Origin: CAVOEB01 sp965249645
GTDB lineage: Bacteria; Pseudomonadota; Alphaproteobacteria; UBA828; JAPUJA01
DNA length: 64,000 nucleotides
Assembly: GCA_965249645.1 (NCBI GenBank)
Contig: CBDFML010000011.1
Coordinates: 620,001 to 684,000, forward strand
Direction: 5' to 3'
Shown here one piece after another: positions 9,990 to 19,069 of the stretch. The position numbers were made by a program, and so were the translations under genes. Under the pieces are notes generated by a model, which was given only the letters and a program-made list of their open reading frames with translations, ran no database searches and had not been told where the DNA came from. Numbering within the stretch: position 1 is the stretch's first letter; each line of letters starts with the position of its first letter.

Positions 9990-11924
9990 ATGGCAAAGAC
10001 GAAAACCGGCGCGTCATCCAAAGCCAAAACGGGCAGCAGTGACCCCAAGGACACGGTCGAGAACCACGCCTTCCAGGCGGAAGTCGCGAAGCTTCTCGAT
10101 ATCGTGATCCACTCGCTGTACAGCGAGAAAGAGATCTTTCTACGGGAGCTGATCTCGAACGCGTCCGACGCCTGCGACCAATTGCGTTACAGCGCCCTGA
10201 CGAAGCCGGCTCTCCTGGGCGACGATCCAGACCTTGGCGTGACCGTCTCGTTCGACAAGAAGGCACGTATCGTAACCGTAGCCGATAACGGTATCGGCAT
10301 GAACCACGACGAGCTGGTCGAGAATCTCGGTACCATCGCCCGTTCGGGCACGAACCAGTTCATGAGCCAACTGTCGGGTGACGCTAAGACGGATGTCGCG
10401 CTGATCGGCCAGTTCGGGGTCGGCTTTTACTCTTCCTTCATGGTGGCCGAGCGGGTCGAGGTGTTCGCGCGCAAGGCGGGTGAGCGCAAGGGCTGGCACT
10501 GGTTGTCGGAAGGCGCTAGTGCGTTCTCCGTGGAACCTGCCGACGATGTCGCGCGCGGTGTGCGTATTGATCTGCATCTGCGCAAGGGCGAGACCGAGTG
10601 GCTTGATAGCGCGCGGTTAGAGGGCGTGATCAAGACCTACTCTGATCATATCTCGCTGCCCATCCGCCTTGCGGAAGGCGACGAGCTGCGCACGGTGAAT
10701 ACCGCATCGGCGCTCTGGCAGCGGCCGAAGAGCGAGATCACTGACGAACAATATGCCGAGTTCTATCATCATGTGGCGCATGGCTTCGATCAGCCGTGGC
10801 TAACCGTTCATATGCGCGCCGAGGGCAAGATCCAGTATGCCGGGTTGCTGTTTGTCCCGGAGACGCCGCCCTACGATCTTTTCGACCCGCAGCGCCGGCA
10901 TCGGGTTCGCCTCTACGTCAAGCGCGTCTTCATTACCGACGAGTGCGAGGGGCTCATCCCGCCCTATCTGCGTTTTTTACGGGGCGTCGTCGATTCCGAT
11001 GACCTGCCGCTCAACGTCAGCCGCGAGATGCTCCAGGACAATCCGGTTGTGCGCCGGATCCGAAACGGCATTGTCAAACGCCTGTTTAGCGAGTTGGAGA
11101 AAAAGGCCGAGAAGGCGCCCGACGACTACGCGGTATTCTGGGCCAATTTTGGCACGGTTCTGAAAGAGGGTCTCTACGAGGATCCCGAGCGACGCGAGGC
11201 AATCTTCAAGCTGGCGCGTTTCCGCTCGAGCGCCAATGCAGCGGACTGGATATCGCTGGAAGATTATGTCGGCCGAATGAAGGAAGGCCAGTCGGCAATC
11301 TATTACATTAGCGGCGATGATGTCGAGTTGCTGCGCAAGAGCCCGCAGCTTGAAGGCTACGCCCGCAAGAACGTCGAGGTACTCTTGCTGAGCGACCCGA
11401 TCGATGAATTCTGGATCGGCGCGGTTGGTGCGTTTAACGAGCTTCCGTTCAAGTCGACGACCCGTGGCGGCGCCGATCTCGGGGCGATCACGGACCCGGA
11501 GGTGACGGCCAAAGCGGCCGACGAGGCGGCAGCACCCAAGACGGATATCACGCCGCTGGTCGCCTTCCTCAAGCTTGCATTGGGAGATGAAGTCAAGGAC
11601 GTGCGCGAGTCCGACCGCCTGACGGACAGCCCGGTATGCCTCGTTGCCGACGAAGGCGATATGGACATGCATCTCGAGCGACTGATGCGTCAGCACCAGC
11701 AGGTTACGGATCATACGACGCGGATCCTCGAGCTGAACTCCGACCATCCGCTGATTCGAAGCCTGGCCGGTCGAGTAGGCATCGACGGGGCGGGCGACGA
11801 TCTTGGCGATGCCGCATGGCTTCTATTCGAGCAGGCGCGAATCCTGGAAGGCGAAGCGCCGAGCGATCCGGCGGGTTTTGCCCGGCGCCTTTCGGCGCTC
11901 ATGGCCCGGGGGCTCGGCGGCTAA
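9990..11924 (+). CDS. htpG: Molecular chaperone HtpG (Hsp90)
   Basis: A full-length (644 residues) bacterial Hsp90, an ATP-dependent cytosolic chaperone dimer. The N-terminal GHKL ATPase shows the family signature YSEKEIFLRELISNASDACD near residue 45, then DNGIGM and GQFGVGFYS. The middle domain includes RRHRVRLYVKRVFITDECEGL, and the C-terminal dimerisation domain ends with LLFEQARILEGE. No organelle-type MEEVD tail. GAAGGA lies nine bases before the ATG. A GC-rich perfect hairpin follows the stop. An upstream heat-shock promoter is likely. Confidence 0.98.
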   Translation: MAKTKTGASSKAKTGSSDPKDTVENHAFQAEVAKLLDIVIHSLYSEKEIFLRELISNASDACDQLRYSALTKPALLGDDPDLGVTVSFDKKARIVTVADNGIGMNHDELVENLGTIARSGTNQFMSQLSGDAKTDVALIGQFGVGFYSSFMVAERVEVFARKAGERKGWHWLSEGASAFSVEPADDVARGVRIDLHLRKGETEWLDSARLEGVIKTYSDHISLPIRLAEGDELRTVNTASALWQRPKSEITDEQYAEFYHHVAHGFDQPWLTVHMRAEGKIQYAGLLFVPETPPYDLFDPQRRHRVRLYVKRVFITDECEGLIPPYLRFLRGVVDSDDLPLNVSREMLQDNPVVRRIRNGIVKRLFSELEKKAEKAPDDYAVFWANFGTVLKEGLYEDPERREAIFKLARFRSSANAADWISLEDYVGRMKEGQSAIYYISGDDVELLRKSPQLEGYARKNVEVLLLSDPIDEFWIGAVGAFNELPFKSTTRGGADLGAITDPEVTAKAADEAAAPKTDITPLVAFLKLALGDEVKDVRESDRLTDSPVCLVADEGDMDMHLERLMRQHQQVTDHTTRILELNSDHPLIRSLAGRVGIDGAGDDLGDAAWLLFEQARILEGEAPSDPAGFARRLSALMARGLGG

Positions 11925-11932
11925 GTCCGAGA

Positions 11933-11950
11933 CCGCCGGCCGCCCGGCGG
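11933..11950 (+). terminator. Hairpin after htpG, possible terminator
   Basis: CCGCCGG-ccgc-CCGGCGG is a perfect 7-bp stem with a 4-base loop, starting eight bases after the htpG stop. No T-run follows, so intrinsic termination is uncertain; it may simply protect the transcript end. Confidence 0.35.
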
Positions 11951-12086
11951 GGCAACCGCTCATCACGGGCGGGCTCGTCGTCCGGCCCGTTCGTGAACCA
12001 ATCAAACAGGCATGACGACACGAACCCGACGGCGACGCCAAGCGCTGCTGTTGTCGTCTGCCGTCTTGGGGTAAAATTCGCGCGCG

Positions 12087-12755
12087 ATGCGCACCCTGTA
12101 TCACCTCTGGCTGTCCCCTGTCTGCCGCAAGGCTCGCGTCGCATTGGCCGAGAAGGGTGTCGAGTTCGACCTCACCGTTGAACGGGTGTGGGAGCGGCGA
12201 ACCGACTTTCTCGTGCTCAACCCCGCCGGCGAGGTGCCGGTTCTGGTCGAACCCGACGGCGAGGTTATCGCGGGCGGAACGCCGATTTGCGAATATCTCG
12301 AGGACGTGTTTCCCGAACGGCCCCTGATCGGCACGGGCCCACTATTTCGTGCCGAAGTGCGTCGCCTTACGGACTGGTTCGACCTTAAATTCAACGGCGA
12401 GATCACGGACAACCTGGTCGGTGAAAAATTCATGAAGCGCTTCATGGGTATGGGCGAACCTAATGCCCAGGCCATTCGCGCGGGACAGAAGAACTTGCGG
12501 ATCCACCTCGATTATGTCGGCTACCTCGCCGACCGGCGCACCTGGCTCGCGGGGGATGATTTTTCCCTGGCCGACGTCGCGGCGGCGGCCCATCTGTCGG
12601 TCATCGATTATTTGGGCGACGTGCCGTGGGACGACTTCCCAGTGGCCAAGGACTGGTACGCCCGGGTGAAGTGTCGCCCTTCGTTCCGGCCGCTGCTGGC
12701 TGACAGCATCCCAGGCGCAACCCCACCCCGTCATTACGCCGATCTCGACTTCTAG
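12087..12755 (+). CDS. fzlA: GST-fold protein, FzlA-like
   Basis: A 222-residue glutathione S-transferase-fold protein: thioredoxin-like N-domain (about 1-80, SPVCRKARVALAEKGVEF, NPAGEVPVLVE) and helical C-domain with DWFDLKFNGEITDNLVGEK and LADVAAAAHLSVIDYLGDVPW. The C-terminal tail ending HYADLDF resembles that of FzlA, an FtsZ-binding cell-division factor first described in Caulobacter, whose C-terminal end is needed for function. Immediate linkage to queG (nine bases) is also familiar in alphaproteobacteria. If not FzlA it would be a generic GST. The call rests on memory of the family. Confidence 0.75.
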   Translation: MRTLYHLWLSPVCRKARVALAEKGVEFDLTVERVWERRTDFLVLNPAGEVPVLVEPDGEVIAGGTPICEYLEDVFPERPLIGTGPLFRAEVRRLTDWFDLKFNGEITDNLVGEKFMKRFMGMGEPNAQAIRAGQKNLRIHLDYVGYLADRRTWLAGDDFSLADVAAAAHLSVIDYLGDVPWDDFPVAKDWYARVKCRPSFRPLLADSIPGATPPRHYADLDF

Positions 12756-12764
12756 GCGAGGAGA

Positions 12765-13910
12765 ATGCAGCGCGTGACGGCCAACGAGGCGAAGCGGCGA
12801 ATTCTCGGGCATGCTCGCGAGTTGGGCTTCGAGGCCGCGGGCGTGTGTGGGCCTGCGGGGCGTGCGCGCGACACCGAAGGCTTGCGCGAGTTCATCGCCG
12901 CCGGTCATGCGGGAGATATGGCCTGGTTGCCCGATACGGCGACTCGCCGTGCGACGCCCACGGCGCTCTGGCCCGAGGTGCGCAGCATCGTGGCCGTGGC
13001 AGCGAATTACGGCCCCGACGGCGACCCACTGGCCGGCCTGACCCGTCGCTCGCGCGGCGTCGTCGCGACCTATGCTCGCGGCAAGGATTATCACGGGGTG
13101 TTCAAGCGGCGGTTGCGCCGGCTCGCGCGAATGGTTGCCGACGAGTTCGCCACCGAGGTCAAGTTGTTCGTCGACACGGCGCCGGTGATGGAGAAGCCGC
13201 TCGCCGAACAGGCCGGATTGGGCTGGCAGGGCAAGCATACCAATCTGGTCTCGCGCGAGTTCGGGTCGTGGCTCTTTTTGGGTGAGCTGTTCACCGCGCT
13301 CGACCTGCCGGCGGATGCTCCGGAGGCTGACCACTGCGGCAGCTGCTCGCGCTGCCTCGAAATTTGTCCGACAAAGGCGTTTCCCGCGCCCTATCGGCTC
13401 GACGCGCGGCGTTGCATTTCATACCTGACCATCGAACATAAGGGCCATATTGCGCCGGAGTTTCGCGCCGCCATCGGCAACCGGATTTACGGCTGCGACG
13501 ACTGTTTGGCGGTCTGTCCCTGGAACAGGTTTGCTCACCGCGCCCACGAAGCGGCGTTCCAGGCCCGGACCGAACTCCTTGCGCCGCGCCTTGCCGACCT
13601 GGTAGCGCTGGACGACGAGGCGTTTCGGGCGCTGTTTGCAGGCTCGCCGATCAAGCGCACGGGCCGCGACCGGTTCGTGCGCAACGTGCTGATCGCCATC
13701 GGCAATTCCGGCGACGCAAGCCTGGCCGACGCAGCCAGAGCCCGGCTGGACGATGCCTCGCCGCTGGTGCGGGCCATGGCGATTTGGGCGTTGGCGCGGT
13801 TGCTGCCACCTGAGCGGTTCGCGGCCATCAGGGCAGGCGGCGAAGCAAGCGAACGGGACGAGGCGGTGCGTGTGGAATGGCGCGCTGGAGGAATGGGTCA
13901 GGGTGTCTGA
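12765..13910 (+). CDS. queG: Epoxyqueuosine reductase QueG
   Basis: A 381-residue iron-sulfur and cobalamin enzyme that reduces epoxyqueuosine at tRNA position 34 to queuosine, the last step of the pathway. The N-terminal half carries the cobalamin-binding part (SRGVVATYARGKDYH, LGWQGKHTN). Two 4Fe-4S motifs follow: CGSCSRCLEICPTKAF and CDDCLAVCPWNRF. A C-terminal HEAT-like repeat (SDASLADAARARL-like) binds tRNA. GAGGAG lies directly before the ATG; a GTG three codons later is the alternative start. Its stop overlaps the convergent TPR gene by 13 bases. Confidence 0.96.
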   Translation: MQRVTANEAKRRILGHARELGFEAAGVCGPAGRARDTEGLREFIAAGHAGDMAWLPDTATRRATPTALWPEVRSIVAVAANYGPDGDPLAGLTRRSRGVVATYARGKDYHGVFKRRLRRLARMVADEFATEVKLFVDTAPVMEKPLAEQAGLGWQGKHTNLVSREFGSWLFLGELFTALDLPADAPEADHCGSCSRCLEICPTKAFPAPYRLDARRCISYLTIEHKGHIAPEFRAAIGNRIYGCDDCLAVCPWNRFAHRAHEAAFQARTELLAPRLADLVALDDEAFRALFAGSPIKRTGRDRFVRNVLIAIGNSGDASLADAARARLDDASPLVRAMAIWALARLLPPERFAAIRAGGEASERDEAVRVEWRAGGMGQGV

Positions 13911-14674
13911 ACCGCCTCGGGATTCACGTCCATCTGCTCGAGGTTGAGGCTTGCCGCGTCGGCCGCCGGGCTGTCGGGGGCGTGCAGCAGGACTGCGAGC
14001 CAGTCGGCGCGTGCGCCCGCCCCATCGCCCTGAAGCCGGCGCAGATTGCCCCTCTCCAACAGGGCGTCGATATGGCCGGGGTCCGCGGCGAGCACCACTT
14101 CGAGATCCTCACGTGCAAGCTCGGGCGCGTCGACCATCCGATAGGCCGTGGCGCGGAATACCCGCGCATCGATGTGATCGGGGGCCAGTTCGATGGCCCG
14201 GTCAAGGTCGTCGATTGCGGTAAAATAATTGGCTGCTCCAGCGAGCGCCTGGGCCCGGTCGACCAAAAGCTCGGCGCTGGCCGGAGCGAGCTCCAGAGCC
14301 GCGGAGAGGGTGGCCACGGCGCCCGAGTAATCTTGCGCGGCAATCCGTGCCTGGCCGCCCTGGGCCAGCACGCGGGCGCGGACGTCGGGTGGCGCATCTG
14401 TCATGTCACGGGCGAGCGACTCGAGGCGTTCCGCCGCCTCCGTGTAGAGCTTGAGTGCGACCAAGGCCAGGGCAGCACAGTGGCGCGCCGGCTCGCCTCC
14501 ACCCAGGTCGCGCCAGGCGATGGCGTCGTCGAAGGCAGCATCTGCGTCGGTCTCGATCAGGGCAACGCACTCGCCGTAGAGGTCGGCCCGGGCAGGGCTA
14601 TGGGCCAAGCCGAGCAGGCCGATGATGAGAATGGTGAGGACCAGGAGACGGGCGGGTTGTGAAAGCGCGCACAT
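13898..14674 (-). CDS. Exported TPR-repeat protein
   Basis: A 258-residue protein with a signal peptide (MCALSQPARLLVLTILIIGLL..., cleavage likely after SPARA), followed by tetratricopeptide-like helical repeats. Clear units include LVDRAQALAGAANYFTAIDDLDRAIELAPDH-type spacing, then ARVFRATAYRMVDAPELA and ALLERGNLRRLQGDGAGA. Such proteins are periplasmic scaffolds; the partner cannot be told. The ATG at 14674 is chosen over an upstream TTG because it places the hydrophobic stretch at the N-terminus. It diverges from the epimerase-like gene and converges on queG. Confidence 0.8.
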   Translation of the reverse strand: MCALSQPARLLVLTILIIGLLGLAHSPARADLYGECVALIETDADAAFDDAIAWRDLGGGEPARHCAALALVALKLYTEAAERLESLARDMTDAPPDVRARVLAQGGQARIAAQDYSGAVATLSAALELAPASAELLVDRAQALAGAANYFTAIDDLDRAIELAPDHIDARVFRATAYRMVDAPELAREDLEVVLAADPGHIDALLERGNLRRLQGDGAGARADWLAVLLHAPDSPAADAASLNLEQMDVNPEAVQTP

Positions 14675-14749
14675 GGCGGCTAGAGTCGGCGTCCCGCAGA
14701 GCTTGTGCAAGCCCCGGTTTGCCGCCCACTGTCAGTGTGTTTATCGGTC

Positions 14750-15637
14750 ATGTCCGTCTCGACGCCTCATCTCTTCTGTTTCGGTCTCGGATTTACGGCG
14801 CGGGCGCTGGCCACGGCCGTCATGGCCGAGGGCTGGCGGGTCACGGCGACCCACCGCCCCGCCATCGGTTCGCTGGCTCCACCCGTCGGTGTGAGCAATA
14901 TGGTGTTCGACAGAACAAACCCTCTGGCGCCGGCGCCGGAAATTCTGGGCGACGTGACTCACCTGCTCAGCTCCGTGCCGCCCGATGGCGACGGCGATCC
15001 CGTCATCGACTGGCATTTCTTCGATCTCTCCCGACTGGAGCAGCTCACATGGGCGGGCTACCTCTCGACCACCGGTGTCTACGGCGATACGCAGGGCGCC
15101 TGGGTCGATGAAACTACGCCTTGCGTGCCTAGCGGCGATCGCGGTGCCCGGCGGGTGGCGGCGGAAGCCCGATGGCTCGACCTGTGGCACGGCTTCGGCC
15201 TGCCGGTCCACGTCTTTCGGTTGGCCGGAATCTACGGGCCCGGACGCAACCCCCTGGCCCAGGTGGCGCGCGGCGAGGCCAGGCGGATCGTCAAACCCGG
15301 TCAGATGTTCTCGCGTATCCACCGAGACGACATCGTGGCTACCTTGCGTGCCTCGATGGGCCGGCCCGATCCGGGCGCCATCTACAATGTCTGCGATGAT
15401 CGCCCCGCATCTGCCAACGAGGTCGTGACGTTTGCCTGCGGGCTGCTGGGTATCGCGCCACCACCTGCTATCCCGTTCGACGATGCGGAGCTCTCCGACA
15501 TGGCGCGGAGCTTTTACGCCGACAACCGGCGCGTGCGGAACGAGCGCATCAAGGCGGACCTCGGCGTGAGCCTTGCCTACCCCGATTACGAAGTGGGGCT
15601 GCGCGCCTTGGCCGCGGCAGGTGAGCGGCGCGACTAG
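14750..15637 (+). CDS. NAD(P)-dependent epimerase/reductase-like protein (YeeZ-type SDR)
   Basis: A 295-residue extended-SDR Rossmann protein. The N-terminus LFCFGLGFTARALATAVMAEGWRV has the GxGxxA variant of the nucleotide motif. The segments YLSTTGVYGDTQGAWVDE and VFRLAGIYGPGRN are characteristic of the YeeZ/nucleoside-diphosphate-sugar epimerase-like group, followed by FSRIHRDDIV. The reaction is not established for this group. ATG at 14750; its stop overlaps the convergent ccdA-like gene by four bases. Confidence 0.83.
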   Translation: MSVSTPHLFCFGLGFTARALATAVMAEGWRVTATHRPAIGSLAPPVGVSNMVFDRTNPLAPAPEILGDVTHLLSSVPPDGDGDPVIDWHFFDLSRLEQLTWAGYLSTTGVYGDTQGAWVDETTPCVPSGDRGARRVAAEARWLDLWHGFGLPVHVFRLAGIYGPGRNPLAQVARGEARRIVKPGQMFSRIHRDDIVATLRASMGRPDPGAIYNVCDDRPASANEVVTFACGLLGIAPPPAIPFDDAELSDMARSFYADNRRVRNERIKADLGVSLAYPDYEVGLRALAAAGERRD

Positions 15638-16374
15638 CCGATCTCGGCCAGGAAAGGCAGCTGGTCGAGAATCCAGAATGCGAAGCTTGACAGCCAGCCG
15701 GTGATCATGGCGATGCCCATGAGCACGAGGATGACGCCGGCGACGGCTTGGATCGTTCGGCTGTAGCGGGTCAGCCGGCGCACCCGGCGGAGGAACCAGC
15801 CGGTAAAGCCCGCGGCACAGAGGAACGGGATCCCGAGACCTGCTGAGTAAAAGGCCAGCAACACGACACCGCTGCCGACGTTTTCCTGGGTCGCGCTCAT
15901 GGTCAGGATGACGCCCAGCACCGGGCCGATACACGGCGTCCAGCCAAAGGCGAAGGCCAGGCCGAGAACAAAGGCGCCTGCCGGATGGCCGCCTGCGAGC
16001 CGCTGACCGAAGCGCTTTTCGCGGTTGAGCCAGCCCAATCGCAGGAGCCCCGTGAGATAGAGGCCGAACAGGATTACGACGGCGCCGGCGGCGAGATTGA
16101 GTTCATAACGGCGTGCCAGCAGGAACTCACCAATCGCGCTTGCGCTGGCCCCGAGCGCAATGAAAACAGTGGAAAAGCCGAGAACGAAGAAACCCGCCAG
16201 CAGAAGCGCCGAAAGCCGCCGGCGGGTCAGACCTTCGGTCGCGAGATCGCCCAGCTCCTCACCGGCGACATAGGAAATATATCCCGGTACCAGTGGCAGC
16301 ACGCAAGGCGAGAGAAACGAGATGAGCCCCGCCAGGAAGGCGCCAATGACGCTGATGTCCAAGATGTTGGTCAT
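15634..16374 (-). CDS. ccdA: CcdA/DsbD-family thiol-disulfide membrane transporter
   Basis: A 246-residue, six-helix inner-membrane protein that moves reducing equivalents from cytosolic thioredoxin to periplasmic thiol proteins. The conserved segments are AGLISFLSPCVLPLVPGYISYVAG (first redox cysteine in SPCVLPL) and FAFGWTPCIGPVLG (second cysteine in TPCIGP). It lies 12 bases downstream of the TlpA-like gene, its obvious redox partner; together they may serve cytochrome c maturation or another periplasmic thiol. The ATG at 16374 is used; a GTG one codon earlier is equally possible. Confidence 0.93.
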   Translation of the reverse strand: MTNILDISVIGAFLAGLISFLSPCVLPLVPGYISYVAGEELGDLATEGLTRRRLSALLLAGFFVLGFSTVFIALGASASAIGEFLLARRYELNLAAGAVVILFGLYLTGLLRLGWLNREKRFGQRLAGGHPAGAFVLGLAFAFGWTPCIGPVLGVILTMSATQENVGSGVVLLAFYSAGLGIPFLCAAGFTGWFLRRVRRLTRYSRTIQAVAGVILVLMGIAMITGWLSSFAFWILDQLPFLAEIG

Positions 16375-16386
16375 CACATTTGCGCC

Positions 16387-17022
16387 TCAGTCGCCGTCCG
16401 CCGCCAGGTTTCGGGCGACGTAACGATCAAGAAACTCGATGACCGGCTTGCGGTCCCAGCTGTGAGCGCCGTAGAGGCGGGCGACAATGCGCCCGTTACG
16501 GTCGAGCAGCAGGCTCGCCGGCAGTCCCTGTACCTGAAGCGCGCGGAGCAGGGCGAGGTCAGGATCGACATAGACGCCGAGCGAATGGATCTGCACACTA
16601 TCGAAGTAGGTGCGAATTGCGCTGCTCCCGCCGCCGTCGTCGAGGGCAATGGCGACGACCTCGAAGTCGGCACCGCCAAGGCGCTCCTGGAGTCGGTCGA
16701 GTGCGGTCAATTCGTCGCGACAAGATGCGCACCATGTGGCCCACAGATTGACCAGAGTGACTTTGCCCCGAAATTTCGATAGGTCGATCGAGGCGCCCGA
16801 TTCGATGTCGAAGTCCTGCAGCGGGGGCGCGGCGGGGTTGTCGAGGAAAAGAATATCCGGCACCGCACGGCCGTCGCCACTGGCGCTCAACGTCGCGAGC
16901 GGGTGAGGACCGCCGTTGTTGCTGGCGTCGGAATAATGAACAAGCACACCAGCCAGGGCAGCCAGGAGAATGGCGACGACGCTTGCGCGAGTGAGGTCCT
17001 TGTGAGTCGGGGATGGGGGCAT
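16387..17022 (-). CDS. tlpA: TlpA/ResA-like thiol-disulfide oxidoreductase
   Basis: A 211-residue membrane-anchored periplasmic thioredoxin. One N-terminal helix (about residues 11-28, ASVVAILLAALAGVLVHY) anchors it, and the thioredoxin domain carries the active site WATWCASCRDEL with CASC. DPDLALLRALQVQGLPASLLLDRNG contains the cis-proline region. Paired with CcdA downstream, it probably reduces periplasmic disulfides such as apocytochrome c or a copper chaperone. The ATG at 17022 is chosen because the region upstream belongs to the hydrolase gene. Confidence 0.92.
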   Translation of the reverse strand: MPPSPTHKDLTRASVVAILLAALAGVLVHYSDASNNGGPHPLATLSASGDGRAVPDILFLDNPAAPPLQDFDIESGASIDLSKFRGKVTLVNLWATWCASCRDELTALDRLQERLGGADFEVVAIALDDGGGSSAIRTYFDSVQIHSLGVYVDPDLALLRALQVQGLPASLLLDRNGRIVARLYGAHSWDRKPVIEFLDRYVARNLAADGD

Positions 17023-17039
17023 GGCGTGTGTCGGACGGC

Positions 17040-17825
17040 TCAAATTGTTGTGCCGGTTAGCCCGTCGAGCGCAGCCGTGATCCAGGCGATCTCGGACGGC
17101 TCCGAGAGCCGGTGTCCTGCATGCTTGATCAGGCTTACCGTCACGTCCGTGCTCTGCAGCGCTTCGGCCAAGCGAATCGACGTCTCCCACGGCACCGCAT
17201 CGTCCGCCATGCCCTGGATCAGACGTACCGGGCAGGTGAGTGCGATGGACGCGCGCAGCAGCAGATGGGCTCGGGCCTCCTCGATCAACCCGCGGGCAAT
17301 AAGATATGGGCCGTCGTCGTAGTCGGAAGGCAATTCGACCATGCCGTCGCGCAACAGGGCGTCGCGGGTTTCGGCGTCGAAGTCACGCCACATGAGATCC
17401 TCGGTGAAATCGGGGGCCGGCGCGATCCCAAGCAGGCCGCTTACACGGCCAGGACGTTCCAGCGCAGCGAGCAACATGATCCAGCCCCCCATGCTCGAAC
17501 CGACCAAAACCTGTGGACCGTCGGTCAGTGTATCCAGCACGTCAATGGCATCTGCTGCCCAGCAGCCGATTGTGCCGTCGAGAAACTCGCCGCTCGAGGC
17601 GCCATGGCCCTGATAGTCGAACCGGACAAAGGCGCGGGCCTGTGCCCGACAGTGAGCCTCCAGCGCGACCGCCTTGGTGCCGGTCATATCCGACATGAAG
17701 CCGCCCAGGAACACGACGCCGGGTGACTTGCCGGGAGAAGCATGGTAGGCGATGTTGCTTCCGTCGCCGCGTGCGAGGCGGCGGAGCGAACTCACCTGGG
17801 AGTTGGCGGACGTGCGGTGCGGCAT
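17040..17825 (-). CDS. Alpha/beta-fold hydrolase
   Basis: A 261-residue cytosolic serine hydrolase. The nucleophile elbow GSSMGGW (in VLVGSSMGGWIMLLAAL), the segment FDYQGHGASSGEF, the acid within MADDAVPWE and the final His in KHAGHRLSEP form the usual triad. It resembles palmitoyl-thioesterase (ABHD10)-like and short-chain acyl hydrolases; substrate unknown. The start at 17825 is the ATG before HRTSANSQ; longer in-frame extensions would overlap the divergent glycosyltransferase gene. It lies 17 bases upstream of the tlpA gene. Confidence 0.87.
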   Translation of the reverse strand: MPHRTSANSQVSSLRRLARGDGSNIAYHASPGKSPGVVFLGGFMSDMTGTKAVALEAHCRAQARAFVRFDYQGHGASSGEFLDGTIGCWAADAIDVLDTLTDGPQVLVGSSMGGWIMLLAALERPGRVSGLLGIAPAPDFTEDLMWRDFDAETRDALLRDGMVELPSDYDDGPYLIARGLIEEARAHLLLRASIALTCPVRLIQGMADDAVPWETSIRLAEALQSTDVTVSLIKHAGHRLSEPSEIAWITAALDGLTGTTI

Positions 17826-17884
17826 GACAAGGACGGTCGGGTGATCGGGCCGGTTGGTGGGCGTCGGAGACGTCCGAATATAGC

Positions 17885-19069
17885 ATGACGGACGGGGTCG
17901 CGGAAACGCGCCCACCGGTCGTGCTTCAGATCCTTCCGCGGTTCGAATCTGGCGGTGTCGAGCGCGGCACACTTGAAATCGCTGCAGCGATTGCCGGTGC
18001 TGGCTGGACCCCGTTGGTCGCCTCCGCCGGCGGCAGGCTTGAGCACAGTTTGAAGCGGATCGGCGGACGGCATATCAGGTTGCCGTTGCAGAGCAAAAAC
18101 CCCTTTGTCATCTATGCCAACATCAAACGCCTGGCTGCGCTGATCCGCGCCGAGGGCATCGATATCGTTCATGCCCGTTCCCGCGCGCCCGCCTGGAGCG
18201 GCCTGTTTGCCACGCGGCGAACAAGCGTGCGGTTTCTCACAACCTATCACGGCACCTATTTCGGCGGCGGCGAGACCAAGCGCCTCTACAATTCGGTCAT
18301 GCTTCGCGGCGAGCGGGTGATCATCACCTCGCAGTTCATCCGTCACCACGTCATCGAGCGTTACGACGCGGACACCGACCGCCTGCGCTTGATCCCGCGC
18401 GGGGTCGATATCACCAAGTTCGATCCCACCGCGGTCAGCCAGGATCGTATCGCGACGCTGGCCAACAGTTGGCGGCTGCCGGATGGTGCTTTCGTCGTCA
18501 TGCTGCCCGGCAGGCTGAGTTCGTGGAAGGGTCAGGAGATCATGATCGACGCCATGGCGAAGCTGGCGAGGGACGATGCTTACTGCATCCTGGTCGGTGA
18601 GGAGCTGCAGCATGGTGGCGTGCGCGAGCGACTCGAAGCGCGGATCGTGGCGTCGGGCCTGGCAGGAGCAGTCCGCATCGTCGGGGTGTGCGCCGACATG
18701 CCGGCCGCGTATATGCTGGCCGATGTCGTGATCTCGGCGTCAATCAAGCCGGAATCTTTCGGCCGCACGATCATCGAGGCCCAAGCCATGGGCCGGCCGG
18801 TGGTCGCCACCAACCACGGTGGTGCCTGCGAAACGGTGATTCCCGGCGAGACCGGCTGGCTCGTGACGCCAGGCTCGGTCGACGAGCTGGCGCAAGGGCT
18901 CGCTCGCGCTCTCGACCTCGATCCCGAAGCTCGGACCCGCATGGCCGATCAATCGATCGAACATGTGCGTGCGAGCTACACGGTTGAGACCATGTGCGCC
19001 CGCACCCTCGAGGTCTACCGCGAACTACTCAACCCTCGCGTACCGCGCAGCGCGGCCCCGTCGGCGTGA
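17885..19069 (+). CDS. Glycosyltransferase family 4 (GT-B)
   Basis: A 394-residue retaining GT-B glycosyltransferase. The N-domain opens with QILPRFESGGVERGTLEIA, a typical GT4 acceptor-side motif. The nucleotide-sugar part shows MLPGRLSSWKGQEI and the E-x7-E region KPESFGRTIIEAQAMGRPVVATNHGG. It probably adds a sugar to lipopolysaccharide core or another envelope glycan. Its TGA overlaps the GTG start of the GT9 gene downstream, so the two are co-translated. Confidence 0.9.
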   Translation: MTDGVAETRPPVVLQILPRFESGGVERGTLEIAAAIAGAGWTPLVASAGGRLEHSLKRIGGRHIRLPLQSKNPFVIYANIKRLAALIRAEGIDIVHARSRAPAWSGLFATRRTSVRFLTTYHGTYFGGGETKRLYNSVMLRGERVIITSQFIRHHVIERYDADTDRLRLIPRGVDITKFDPTAVSQDRIATLANSWRLPDGAFVVMLPGRLSSWKGQEIMIDAMAKLARDDAYCILVGEELQHGGVRERLEARIVASGLAGAVRIVGVCADMPAAYMLADVVISASIKPESFGRTIIEAQAMGRPVVATNHGGACETVIPGETGWLVTPGSVDELAQGLARALDLDPEARTRMADQSIEHVRASYTVETMCARTLEVYRELLNPRVPRSAAPSA